From the NCBI GenBank assembly GCA_044360435.1, contig JBIKKI010000028.1:1-21571 (forward strand): a stretch of 21,571 bases of DNA, read 5' to 3'. Made by a program: the position numbers and the translations under genes. The stretch's first letter is position 1, and every line of letters starts with the position of its first letter. The DNA comes from REEB481 sp044360435 (GTDB taxonomy: Bacteria > Bacteroidota > Bacteroidia > NS11-12g > UBA955). The notes beneath the pieces are model-generated. The model worked only from the letters and a program-made list of their open reading frames with translations, ran no database searches and was not told where the DNA came from. Shown here piece by piece: positions 1-7,076 of this stretch.

Positions 1-191
1 GCATTGCTGTGCCCTGTTTCCTTAAACATACGGTCCAGCTGGCGCTGAATATTTTCCCAAATGGCATAGCCGTATGGTTTAATGACCATGCACCCTTTTA
101 CCGCACTGTGTTCAGCGAGGTCGGCGTTCTTCACCAGGTTGTTGTACCATTCGCTGTAGTTCTCGCTGCGCTTTACCTTTTCAAAGGCCAT
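1..191 (-). CDS. proS: Prolyl-tRNA synthetase, N-terminal fragment (cut by window edge)
   Basis: Reading the minus strand from the ATG at 191-189 gives 63 residues that run off the window. The segment contains NYSEWYNNLVKNADLAEHS and GCMVIKPYGYAIWENIQ, which match my memory of the start of archaeal/eukaryotic-like (type 3) ProRS, including the helix that leads into motif 1 (LDRMFKETGH). The enzyme charges tRNA-Pro with proline in the cytoplasm. The start is well fixed, because the family begins only a few residues before this homology. A perfect TAnnTTTG -7 element lies about 30 bases upstream. It is divergent from the lipoprotein gene at 263. Only the first eighth or so is present, so completeness cannot be judged. 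Confidence 0.93.
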   Translation of the reverse strand, partial: MAFEKVKRSENYSEWYNNLVKNADLAEHSAVKGCMVIKPYGYAIWENIQRQLDRMFKETGHSN

Positions 192-224
192 AGTTGTGGA
201 ATGTTTTTTGTAGTTTTAGAGATG

Positions 225-232
225 CAAAGGTA
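225..232 (-). promoter_or_regulatory. Putative -7 promoter element (TACCTTTG) for proS
   Basis: On the minus strand the sequence reads TACCTTTG followed by CA. This is an exact fit to the Bacteroidota sigma-70 -7 consensus TAnnTTTG and would give a leader of about 30 bases before the proS ATG at 191. No clear TTTG -33 element sits 19-21 bases upstream, so the call rests on the -7 box alone. Confidence 0.4.
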
Positions 233-248
233 GCCCAATTGCCTGTGC

Positions 249-254
249 AGGAGG
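249..254 (+). promoter_or_regulatory. Canonical Shine-Dalgarno AGGAGG deciding the start at 263
   Basis: A full AGGAGG sits 8 bases before the ATG at 263. Most starts in this window have no such sequence, so it both fixes this start and is unusual in context. Confidence 0.7.
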
Positions 255-262
255 TATTTGAT

Positions 263-1144
263 ATGAGAACCATTTTCACCGTTGTTATTGCAGGCGCAAT
301 GCTGGCATCATGCCAGACCACACGTCTTGCAAAGGTTAATGTTTATGATGATGCGTATTATGTTCCCGGCCAGGAACTGGCTGGCGTAAAGCAGCACTCT
401 GAACGACAGCAGCCCGAAGCGCCATCGTACAGCCAGAATGGCTATGGAAGTTCCTATGCCGACAGATTCAGAAATTTCGGATCGGGAACCTACAGAAGCC
501 CGAGCATGGGTTATTATCCAGGCTTTGGGATGTCGCCGTATATGGGGTGGGGTGGTATGGGTTATTCCCCTTACGGTCCCTACGGTTACGGATATGGTTC
601 GTGGAATCAGCCGTGGGGATGGAATCAGCCTTGGATGAATCCGTGGTACATGCACGATCCCTGGTGGAACCACCGCTATCGGCCCGGACCATTGCCGCCG
701 CATCACTTCAAGCCGCAACAGGAACCGACCAACCGTCTGCGTATGCGCACACCAAATCAAACATTGCCCACCGGACCCGGTGGCGACAATCGTGTGCATC
801 AACCACAGCGTCAGGCTCCAAACCAGGCACCGTCAACAAATCCTTCAAGACCGGCTCCGAATCCGCGCAACCAAACGCCTACGCCAGATCAGCCCACGCC
901 GCAGCAAAGACCGTCGCAGCGTCCTGCACCCGGTGGAACCAATAACCCGCCACCTGTACCAAATGCACAGCCGCGCAATATTCGTCCGGCAACACCCGCC
1001 TCAGCTCCCTCAAGCAACTGGAATACTGCACCTGCACCCCGTATGAGCGCACCTTCCAGCAGCCCCGCACCCAGCATGAGCACACCCTCGGCGCCTCGAC
1101 CTTCCGGAGGTCAGGGCGGTTCAGGAGGAGGGCGCAGACCATGA
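263..1144 (+). CDS. Aromatic- and proline-rich low-complexity lipoprotein
   Basis: The 293-residue product starts with a signal peptide and lipobox (LASC, Cys at residue 17), so it should be a lipid-anchored envelope protein. I chose the ATG at 263 because it begins the signal peptide directly and follows a full AGGAGG; the reading frame extends upstream to 194, but that extension would bury the signal. After a short polar region, residues about 82-143 are extremely rich in Gly, Tyr, Met, Trp and Pro, including WNQPWG and WNQPWM in tandem. The remaining half is a Pro/Asn/Gln/Ser/Ala tail ending in GGQGGSGGGRRP, with no visible folded domain. Its stop overlaps the next gene's ATG (ATGA at 1141-1144), which implies translational coupling to the outer-membrane barrel protein. 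I do not recognise a function; a surface or periplasmic accessory to that barrel is an inference. Confidence 0.82.
   Translation: MRTIFTVVIAGAMLASCQTTRLAKVNVYDDAYYVPGQELAGVKQHSERQQPEAPSYSQNGYGSSYADRFRNFGSGTYRSPSMGYYPGFGMSPYMGWGGMGYSPYGPYGYGYGSWNQPWGWNQPWMNPWYMHDPWWNHRYRPGPLPPHHFKPQQEPTNRLRMRTPNQTLPTGPGGDNRVHQPQRQAPNQAPSTNPSRPAPNPRNQTPTPDQPTPQQRPSQRPAPGGTNNPPPVPNAQPRNIRPATPASAPSSNWNTAPAPRMSAPSSSPAPSMSTPSAPRPSGGQGGSGGGRRP
602..637 (+). repeat. 18-bp tandem coding repeat (WNQPWG/WNQPWM)
   Basis: The 11-mer TGGAATCAGCC occurs at 602-612 and again at 620-630, an 18-base period. It encodes two consecutive WNQPW hexads (residues 114-125) in the lipoprotein, followed by a degenerate NPW. The near-identity at DNA level suggests a recent local duplication. 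Confidence 0.75.
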
Positions 1145-2661
1145 TGCCCCGAATAGCGCTTTTGGGGATGCTGAGCTTCGCATCAGTCAGTGCCCTTCAA
1201 GCCCAAAATGAAAGCGATGCCATCCGTTACAGTTCAGGTTATTTCTTTGGAACGGCACGCAGCATGGGTGTGGGCGGTGCGGTTAGCACCCTCGGCGCAG
1301 ATGCAAGTTCCATTACCTTAAATCCAGCCTCACTGGCCCAGTACCGGCGTTCTGAATTCAGCGCCACGCTGTCCTTTCAAAACATGAGCAACAGGGCCGA
1401 ATACATCAACCAGACCACGCGTGATGCCCGTTTCAATATGAACATCCCGAATCTGAGTCTGGTGGTGGCCAATCAGCGCTACAAAAACGGCAAACCACTG
1501 ACCGAAGGCTGGACGAATTTTACGGTAGCCTTTGGCGTGAACCGCAGCCATGATTTTCAAACAAGAACCTTTTTCCGCGACACCAATCGCTCTTCCAGCG
1601 TTAGTGATTACTTCGCCGAACTGGCCAATGGCTCTATAGTAAGTGCTTTTCCTGAGGGCAGCCTCCAATCTATTGCATGGAACGGTTATGCCATAGATCA
1701 GGTTTCGGGTACTACAGATCAATATGAAAGCGGATTTAAAGGACCTGCCCGATTGCTGAAACAGGAAGGTATTAAGGATGTTCGTGGTGCTATCATCGAC
1801 TGGCATGGGTCTTTTGGTGCAAACTTTAGTGACAGGTTGTATCTGGGACTGGGTTTGGTATACAGCAACCTCCGGTATATCGAAGATTTTTCACTTACGG
1901 AAACCGATTTGAAGCAGGAACCGACCATCAAAGACCTCAAACAGTTGGAAGTGGTGAACAACAATACCGATCGCGGTGGTGCCATTGGCGCACGCATTGG
2001 AATGATTGTGCGACCTACCGATCAGCTCAGGCTGGGAATGGGCATACAAACGCCGCGCAGTTTCCAGATTAACAAAACGTATACTTATCAGGTTCAGTCT
2101 TACTTCGATCCGGGATCGCCGAATGGCAGCATGGCAGAACCGGCGTTTACAGATCCCGCCAACAGCTATGATTACAAGGTGATTACTCCATTTAAGGCCA
2201 ACGCGGGTGCAACCTTGCTCTTTGGAAAATCGGGATTCATTTCAGGAGATGTTGAATTCGTGGACTACACAACGTCCAAGTTGAAATCACGTGATTATGG
2301 ATTTTTGAGCGAGAACGCAAACATCCGTCTTTACTACCGACAAGTATTGAATGTGCGCGTAGGCGGGGAATTCGTGGTGGACATGTATCGCTTCCGCCTG
2401 GGTTACATGAATAATCCCAATCCGTTTGCCAACAATGTGAATATTCCCTTCACCCGCAACCTCGGATTTTCGGCCATCACGGGTGGTTTTGGCATCCGGG
2501 AAGCACAGTATTTTCTGGATATGGCCTTCTTGCTCGGCAGCCGCGCAGATTATTACACGCCTTATTTCGTGGCTGAGGGCAGCGGTAAACAGGCTTATAC
2601 GGTAACCAACAATTACCGCAACTGGAACTTTTTGATTACGCTCGGGTTCCGTCTTGAGTGA
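1141..2661 (+). CDS. OMPP1/FadL/TodX-type outer-membrane transport protein
   Basis: The 506-residue protein has a signal peptide cleaved around LQA-QNE (residue 21). It then shows GTARSMGVGGAVSTLGADAS and LNPASLA (residues 37-65), the hallmark N-terminal pattern of the FadL/OMPP1/TodX family: small-residue-rich, with an NPA motif. The rest alternates aromatic and polar residues as in a beta-barrel and ends FLITLGFRLE. Family members are outer-membrane channels for hydrophobic compounds; the substrate here is unknown. PorV of the T9SS shares the same barrel fold, but it is shorter and its motif differs, so PorV is less likely. The start is ATGATG at 1141/1144 and overlaps the upstream stop as ATGA. 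An AGGAGG at 1123-1128 precedes it, although that stretch is also coding. Transcription ends at the hairpin at 2679-2713. Confidence 0.8.
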   Translation: MMPRIALLGMLSFASVSALQAQNESDAIRYSSGYFFGTARSMGVGGAVSTLGADASSITLNPASLAQYRRSEFSATLSFQNMSNRAEYINQTTRDARFNMNIPNLSLVVANQRYKNGKPLTEGWTNFTVAFGVNRSHDFQTRTFFRDTNRSSSVSDYFAELANGSIVSAFPEGSLQSIAWNGYAIDQVSGTTDQYESGFKGPARLLKQEGIKDVRGAIIDWHGSFGANFSDRLYLGLGLVYSNLRYIEDFSLTETDLKQEPTIKDLKQLEVVNNNTDRGGAIGARIGMIVRPTDQLRLGMGIQTPRSFQINKTYTYQVQSYFDPGSPNGSMAEPAFTDPANSYDYKVITPFKANAGATLLFGKSGFISGDVEFVDYTTSKLKSRDYGFLSENANIRLYYRQVLNVRVGGEFVVDMYRFRLGYMNNPNPFANNVNIPFTRNLGFSAITGGFGIREAQYFLDMAFLLGSRADYYTPYFVAEGSGKQAYTVTNNYRNWNFLITLGFRLE

Positions 2662-2678
2662 ACATGAACGGGTAGTAA

Positions 2679-2713
2679 AACAAAAAACCCCGCCATTGGC
2701 GGGGTTTTTTGTT
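2679..2713. terminator. Bidirectional rho-independent terminator
   Basis: A 16-bp perfect stem (2679-2694 with 2698-2713) with a 3-base ATT loop has a GC core CCCCGCC/GGCGGGG flanked by A6 on one side and T6 on the other. It works on both strands and serves the convergent genes ending at 2661 and 2729. Confidence 0.93.
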
Positions 2714-2728
2714 GAAAGTCCGTTTGAA

Positions 2729-3541
2729 TTACTGGAGCTTGCCAATCATGGAGTTGCACACAGTGAATTTGTTGGTGGTAGGATCTTGTTTCCACAATAC
2801 CAGATTCACATGCATTTTGGCTTTGTCCCAATTGTTGTTCAGGGCGCCGAAGAAGGTGAAGTTTTTCACTTCCCACTGAGCAGCGTTGTCTGAAACCAGT
2901 TCGCCGGTTGGGCTGGTACCCAGGGTGAGGCGCAGCACGTGGTCGTGGATGTTTTTGTTGCTGCTCATGTCGCTGGACTGAGTAGCGGAGATTCCGTCTT
3001 CAGTCAGGTAAGCGGCGATGTAATATTTGCCAGTGGTAGGAGTGATGGCTTTGAAGAACTGAGTCTGAGCCTTTACGGTAAGATCGTTGCCGCTCAGTTC
3101 TGTAGTGAACTTCATGTTCGCTTCAGGAGCAATGGCAAGCTTCTTGTCGATGTTGGTTGCACAGGTAGAATTGGTGATACCATTACCTACTGCAGAAGCG
3201 AAGATTTCTCCGCCGCCACCAAAGAACATGGTTGGAACTGAAGATACTCCGAAGGTGCCGGCCAGAGCATTGGCAGAAGCATTGTTCATAGGATCAGCAG
3301 TGCTGCCGTTTACCTGACAGGAAATGATCTGCGCTTTGTCGCCATAAGCTTTGGTGATGTACTCTTTGCCTGGTTTGCCATAGGCTCCGCAGGGTGGGCA
3401 CCATGTTCCTCCGAAATAGAACACAGTAGCCTGCTGGGTTTGAGAAACTACGGCAGGACTTGGTTCTGGTTCTGGATCCTTTTTGCAGGATGCAAAGGTT
3501 ACCAATACGGCAGCCGATGCGAGAAGAAGTGTGTTTTTCAT
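2729..3541 (-). CDS. Omp28-like lipoprotein with thioredoxin CPPC motif
   Basis: The 270-residue product begins with a lipoprotein signal (VTFASC, Cys19). It continues KKDPEPEPSP, an acidic patch after Lys that resembles the lipoprotein surface-export signals described in Flavobacteriia, so surface exposure is likely. A thioredoxin fold follows with FGGTWCPPCG (C48 and C51) and a downstream VSSVPTMFFGG, which looks like the cis-Pro loop. Residues about 145-270 form a beta-rich domain like that of Omp28-related proteins (TEDGISATQSS, NIHDHVLRL). A role in redox chemistry or adhesion at the cell surface is inferred from the family. The leader is A-rich with no Shine-Dalgarno. It is divergent from another thioredoxin/Omp28 protein starting at 3661. 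Confidence 0.85.
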   Translation of the reverse strand: MKNTLLLASAAVLVTFASCKKDPEPEPSPAVVSQTQQATVFYFGGTWCPPCGAYGKPGKEYITKAYGDKAQIISCQVNGSTADPMNNASANALAGTFGVSSVPTMFFGGGGEIFASAVGNGITNSTCATNIDKKLAIAPEANMKFTTELSGNDLTVKAQTQFFKAITPTTGKYYIAAYLTEDGISATQSSDMSSNKNIHDHVLRLTLGTSPTGELVSDNAAQWEVKNFTFFGALNNNWDKAKMHVNLVLWKQDPTTNKFTVCNSMIGKLQ

Positions 3542-3660
3542 TTTATGAAGTTTGTTTGGTTGTTTCAGTGCGCCAAAATAGTAAAAAAACCTCGCAGGGA
3601 AGTATTGGTCTTAATATTATGACCATCGCCAATTCTTTGCCCTTCAGTCATTTTCTTTGC

Positions 3661-5769
3661 ATGATGAAGCAAGGCATCGGTTTACTTCTCGCTTTAGGCA
3701 TGCATTGCAGCAGCCTTATGGCGCAGGAATATCATGTAGTGGACTACGGTCGCTCGGGTCAGATTCCTGCCCTGATGCAAAATATTTCTGCTTCCGAAGA
3801 CGATATCAGCGGCGAGGCCGAGGCCGGCTGGATTCGCTGGATGGGTGCTTCTACCGCTCCGGAACGTTCGTCGCCTTTGCCTCTGGGCTTCAGCATTGAA
3901 ATAGGTGGAACGAACTATACCCATGTGCGCGCCGCGTCCAATGGATATATCACTTTTGATACCTCCGCGCCGGTTGCGCCAATTTTAGGTGCCGCCACGT
4001 TGCCACTGGCTGCTTTGCCATCGCCCAGTTTGTATTTCGGGGGATTGTATCTGTCGGGCAGCAACGACCGTTTGTTGTACCGCACGGTTGGAACCGCCCC
4101 AAACCGGGCACTCTGGATCAAATGGTATTCAGCTTCCGGTCCCATTCCAGGAAATACGTACACGTATGCAGCGGCTGTAATCATGGAAAACGGAACGCTG
4201 TGGACGGGTTTGATGCATACCGGCAGCACTGCTGCAACATACAAGGCTCCGGAGCTTTCGTTTGGCTTCCAGCTTTCTTCGGCAAAAGCCTATCAGATGG
4301 AAGGATCACCGGCCATTACCGCCGATTCAGGCATGTACGGTCCGGCCGCATCCGACAATCGGTTTGCTGCATATATCCCCGGTGCGCAATCTGCCTGGGA
4401 TGCTCAGTGGATTGAGGTTCCGAAACGTATTTATGCTACCCGCGGAAAGACTGCGCTGCTTGAAGCGCGGATGGCCAATGTGGGAAGCCGCAGTTTCTCT
4501 CGTGTCGGGCTGGAATATCAATATCAAGGTCAAACCGGAAGCGTGAAGCAAACGGTGCTTGTATCCATCGATTCCCTGAACCGTGTTGGGGTGATTCGTG
4601 ATACCCTGCCTCAGGCTGCCGATACCGGAATTTACGAACTGCAGGTGCGTTTCAGCAGCCTGGATGGAAATCCCGCTGCAGCGCCCCGACCCGTAACCTT
4701 CGGGTTGATTATGGATCAGGGCAACCGGGTGCCACGACGCAGTTTGGTTGAAATGCAAACCGCTTCCTGGTGTGCCACCTGTCCGGCGTATTTCCGCCAA
4801 ATACAGGAGCTGGAATCAAAACATCAGGCAGTGGGCTTATTCCACCATGTGGGCGATGGAATGGCACATGACAGTTTTAAGAATCTGGGTTCTGAAACAG
4901 TTCCTGCCTTTGCAGTAAATGGACAGTTGAGTGAACAGGCAGATACCACGGTCTGGATACAGGCGCTGAAACAAAAGATGGCTCAGGGCGCGCCCTGCAG
5001 CCTTAAGGTGATAAAGGCTGAATTCAGTGCTGTGAACGAGTTGCGCTTTGAAGTGGAAACTAAATTTGAAGACCTGTTCCAGGGTGACCTTAGGCTGTTT
5101 GTGGCCCTGCGGGAACGGACGGTGCGGGGCGGCGGTTTGCCTTTTGACCAGTTCATCGCTCCGGAAATCACCACAGATCCTACTGCTCCGTATTATCGTT
5201 TTCCCACGCAGACTGGTGGTTTTAAACACCCCGATGTTGCCTGGGTTTTCCTGACTTCCTACCAAGGAACCAGGAGTTATATGCCGGCGGGTGTTTACCG
5301 GAAAGGTGCAGTCTTTAACCGAAGTTACAGTTATACCCTTCCTTCCGTAACCAGCGTGTTTATTCCGGCAGGTGCGCCTTACAGCGACGCCAACGCCAAC
5401 GCAGCGGGTCGCTTCAAACCTGCAGAAACAGATATTGTGGCTGTTTTATGGGACCACAGCAATCCTTTGAAACCGGAAGTGCTCCAGGCTGCGGTGCAAC
5501 CACTGTGGGATGCAGCCAACGGGCTTGAATCAGAGCAGTCATTGGCCAGCTTTGACATGTGGCCAAATCCAGCGGGTGAATTTGTGCATTTGTATTTCCC
5601 GGCTGGTTTTGCAGCTCAGGATTTTGCCCTGCTTGATGTTTCCGGGCGTGTTTGTCTGCATGGAACAGCAACGCAGCGCGAACATGTGCTCGATGTGTCT
5701 TCACTGAAGCCCGGCGTCTACTGGCTGCGTGCAGGTTCTGCTGCCCGTAAGCTGGTGGTGGCTCCCTAA
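3661..5769 (+). CDS. T9SS cargo protein with thioredoxin/Omp28-like region
   Basis: The frame is open from 3460, but the signal peptide (GIGLLLALGMHCSSLMA, cleavage near residue 21) starts at the ATGATG at 3661. The next ATG upstream, at 3619, would lengthen the leader. The product is 702 residues. An N-terminal beta domain (about 45-225) has LPLGFSIEIGGTNYTHVR and ASNGYITF, like a sandwich domain common in Bacteroidota surface proteins. A thioredoxin-like region follows with TASWCATCPAY (C371 and C374) and a possible cis-Pro loop, SETVPAFAVNG. Next comes an Omp28-like beta domain (LRLFVALRERTVRGG). Residues 631-702 are a type A T9SS sorting domain: FDMWPNPAGEF, LLDVSGRV, LDVSSLKPGVYWLR and a final RKLVV. 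It should be exported across the outer membrane and attached or released. The stop is only 4 bases from the convergent nadC stop. Confidence 0.87.
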   Translation: MMKQGIGLLLALGMHCSSLMAQEYHVVDYGRSGQIPALMQNISASEDDISGEAEAGWIRWMGASTAPERSSPLPLGFSIEIGGTNYTHVRAASNGYITFDTSAPVAPILGAATLPLAALPSPSLYFGGLYLSGSNDRLLYRTVGTAPNRALWIKWYSASGPIPGNTYTYAAAVIMENGTLWTGLMHTGSTAATYKAPELSFGFQLSSAKAYQMEGSPAITADSGMYGPAASDNRFAAYIPGAQSAWDAQWIEVPKRIYATRGKTALLEARMANVGSRSFSRVGLEYQYQGQTGSVKQTVLVSIDSLNRVGVIRDTLPQAADTGIYELQVRFSSLDGNPAAAPRPVTFGLIMDQGNRVPRRSLVEMQTASWCATCPAYFRQIQELESKHQAVGLFHHVGDGMAHDSFKNLGSETVPAFAVNGQLSEQADTTVWIQALKQKMAQGAPCSLKVIKAEFSAVNELRFEVETKFEDLFQGDLRLFVALRERTVRGGGLPFDQFIAPEITTDPTAPYYRFPTQTGGFKHPDVAWVFLTSYQGTRSYMPAGVYRKGAVFNRSYSYTLPSVTSVFIPAGAPYSDANANAAGRFKPAETDIVAVLWDHSNPLKPEVLQAAVQPLWDAANGLESEQSLASFDMWPNPAGEFVHLYFPAGFAAQDFALLDVSGRVCLHGTATQREHVLDVSSLKPGVYWLRAGSAARKLVVAP

Positions 5770-5773
5770 GCCG

Positions 5774-6637
5774 TTAAGGCAAAAGGGTTTTCATGCTGAT
5801 GTCCAGGCTTTTGACGGAGTGCGTCAGGAAGCCGAGCGAAATAAAATCAACGCCTGTGGGCGCGTAGCTTTTGATGTTGCTCATGTTGATGCCACCGGAA
5901 GCTTCCGTTTCCATGCGGCCATCGACAAGTGCCACACCCATTCTTACTTCATCAGGATTAAAGTTGTCGAACATGATTCGTTGCACTTGCGGGTAGCGAA
6001 GCACGGCGCGAACATCGTCCAGGTTTCTGGTTTCCACCTCTATGGCCAAGTTTTTTCCGGTTTGTTCAAGGTAGTTTAAAGTCCGTTCCACCGCAGCCGG
6101 GATGCCTCCGGCATGGTCAATGTGGTTGTCTTTCAGCATGATCATGTCGAACAGGCCGAAGCGGTGGTTAAAGCCTCCGCCCAGGGTAACCGCCCATTTT
6201 TCCAATGGCCTGAGGCCTGGCGTGGTTTTTCTGGTGTCGAGCAGTTTCACGGGATAAGGCTGCACAGCTTCAACGGCCAATGCTGTGGTGCTGGCAATGC
6301 CGCTGAGGCGCTGCATGCAGTTCAGAATAAGCCGCTCGGCGCCAAGCAGGGCCTGAACTTTCCCGTGCGCGGTGGCAACCCTGCTTCCAGCGACAACCTT
6401 GCTTCCATCGGGAATGTGTATGTCGAGGCTTGCGGAAGGATCCAGTGTGTTCAGGATTTGTGCAGCCAGCGATAACCCCGCCACGATCCCGTTTTCCTTG
6501 TACATGATGTAGGCGGCACCTTGCGCATCCGGAGGAATACAGGCCAGCGCGCTGTGGTCTCCATCGCCTAAGTCTTCGGAAAGCGAACGTTGGATGAAGT
6601 CGTTGATGTACGACGCACTTAAGGTGAATGGAATCAT
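5774..6637 (-). CDS. nadC: Nicotinate-nucleotide pyrophosphorylase (carboxylating)
   Basis: This cytoplasmic enzyme of de novo NAD synthesis converts quinolinate and PRPP to nicotinate mononucleotide with loss of CO2. The 287-residue length is normal. Family motifs are all present: EDLGDGDHS (21-29), ERLILNCMQRLSGIAS (101-116), DTRKTTPGLR (134-143), GGGFNHRFGL (153-162) and MLKDNH (167-172), followed later by EVETR, MFDNF and the glycine-rich EASGGI. The gene starts 8 bases after the stop of the DUF4783-type gene and is presumably cotranscribed with it. No nadA or nadB is nearby. There is no Shine-Dalgarno before the ATG, and no convincing terminator in the 4-base gap to the convergent cargo gene. 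Confidence 0.97.
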   Translation of the reverse strand: MIPFTLSASYINDFIQRSLSEDLGDGDHSALACIPPDAQGAAYIMYKENGIVAGLSLAAQILNTLDPSASLDIHIPDGSKVVAGSRVATAHGKVQALLGAERLILNCMQRLSGIASTTALAVEAVQPYPVKLLDTRKTTPGLRPLEKWAVTLGGGFNHRFGLFDMIMLKDNHIDHAGGIPAAVERTLNYLEQTGKNLAIEVETRNLDDVRAVLRYPQVQRIMFDNFNPDEVRMGVALVDGRMETEASGGINMSNIKSYAPTGVDFISLGFLTHSVKSLDISMKTLLP

Positions 6638-6645
6638 GTTGGGCT

Positions 6646-7035
6646 TCAGGGTTCTATTTTCAGTTCCTGAATCTCAAGTCCGGTCTCACCTTTTTTCATA
6701 AACAGGCTCACCCGATACACTTGTGCCGCACATTCCAGCTTCAGGATGGCATAATACGCACCATTGTCGCTGCTGCCCTGGCTGTTTACAGTACAAGCTT
6801 TGGCAGGATTGCTTTGGAAAAAACGGGTAAGGATCATGGTGGCCTGCGCTTTACTGTAGTACCCGTCGCCCTGAGGCGTAGATAGTTGGATGCTGCTGTG
6901 CATTTTGCTTCCAATAGAGGCTGCATCGCCCTGGGCAAACCACTGGCGCAGGTTGTCAATGTCGCCCTGCGGCGTTCCAAAGCTCTGGAAGGAGAGCATT
7001 CCGGCCCACAACAAACTGTTCAAAAACTGGAACAT
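6646..7035 (-). CDS. Small exported DUF4783-like protein
   Basis: The frame is open further upstream, but the ATG at 7035 starts a typical signal peptide (MFQFLNSLLWAGMLSFQSFG), giving 129 residues. The mature part has DNLRQWFAQGDAASIGSKM, a stretch with Gln-rich strands, then QATMILTRFFQSNP and GAYYAILKLECA. This layout recalls DUF4783, a small NTF2-like family in Bacteroidota that I remember next to nadC; the assignment is from memory. Function is unknown. It leads a two-gene unit with nadC and is divergent, across 40 bases, from the HAD gene. An exact TAnnTTTG element (TATATTTG) lies about 34 bases upstream of the start. Confidence 0.75.
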   Translation of the reverse strand: MFQFLNSLLWAGMLSFQSFGTPQGDIDNLRQWFAQGDAASIGSKMHSSIQLSTPQGDGYYSKAQATMILTRFFQSNPAKACTVNSQGSSDNGAYYAILKLECAAQVYRVSLFMKKGETGLEIQELKIEP

Positions 7036-7068
7036 GATAGTTTCCGCATTTATAAACCAATTTTGTGC

Positions 7069-7076
7069 CAAATATA
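7069..7076 (-). promoter_or_regulatory. Putative -7 element (TATATTTG) for the DUF4783-nadC unit
   Basis: On the minus strand TATATTTG matches TAnnTTTG exactly and would give a leader of about 30 bases. It abuts the start codon of the divergent HAD gene (ATG at 7076), sharing base 7076 with it. A -33 element is not clear. Confidence 0.4.

Noticed and set aside
194..262. N-terminal extension of the aromatic lipoprotein
   Set aside because: It would place 23 residues before a clear lipoprotein signal, and AGGAGG sits just before the ATG at 263.
1141..2661. Reading the barrel as the T9SS protein PorV
   Set aside because: It is over 100 residues longer than usual PorV, its N-terminal motif fits OMPP1/FadL better, and no other T9SS machinery gene is nearby.
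3460..3660. Upstream extension of the T9SS cargo gene overlapping the divergent lipoprotein gene
   Set aside because: The signal peptide begins at 3661. The extension overlaps the start of a well-supported minus-strand gene and shows no signal or domain.
6890..7075. Upstream extension of the HAD gene
   Set aside because: It is antisense to the DUF4783-like gene, and HAD homology begins a few residues after the ATG at 7076.
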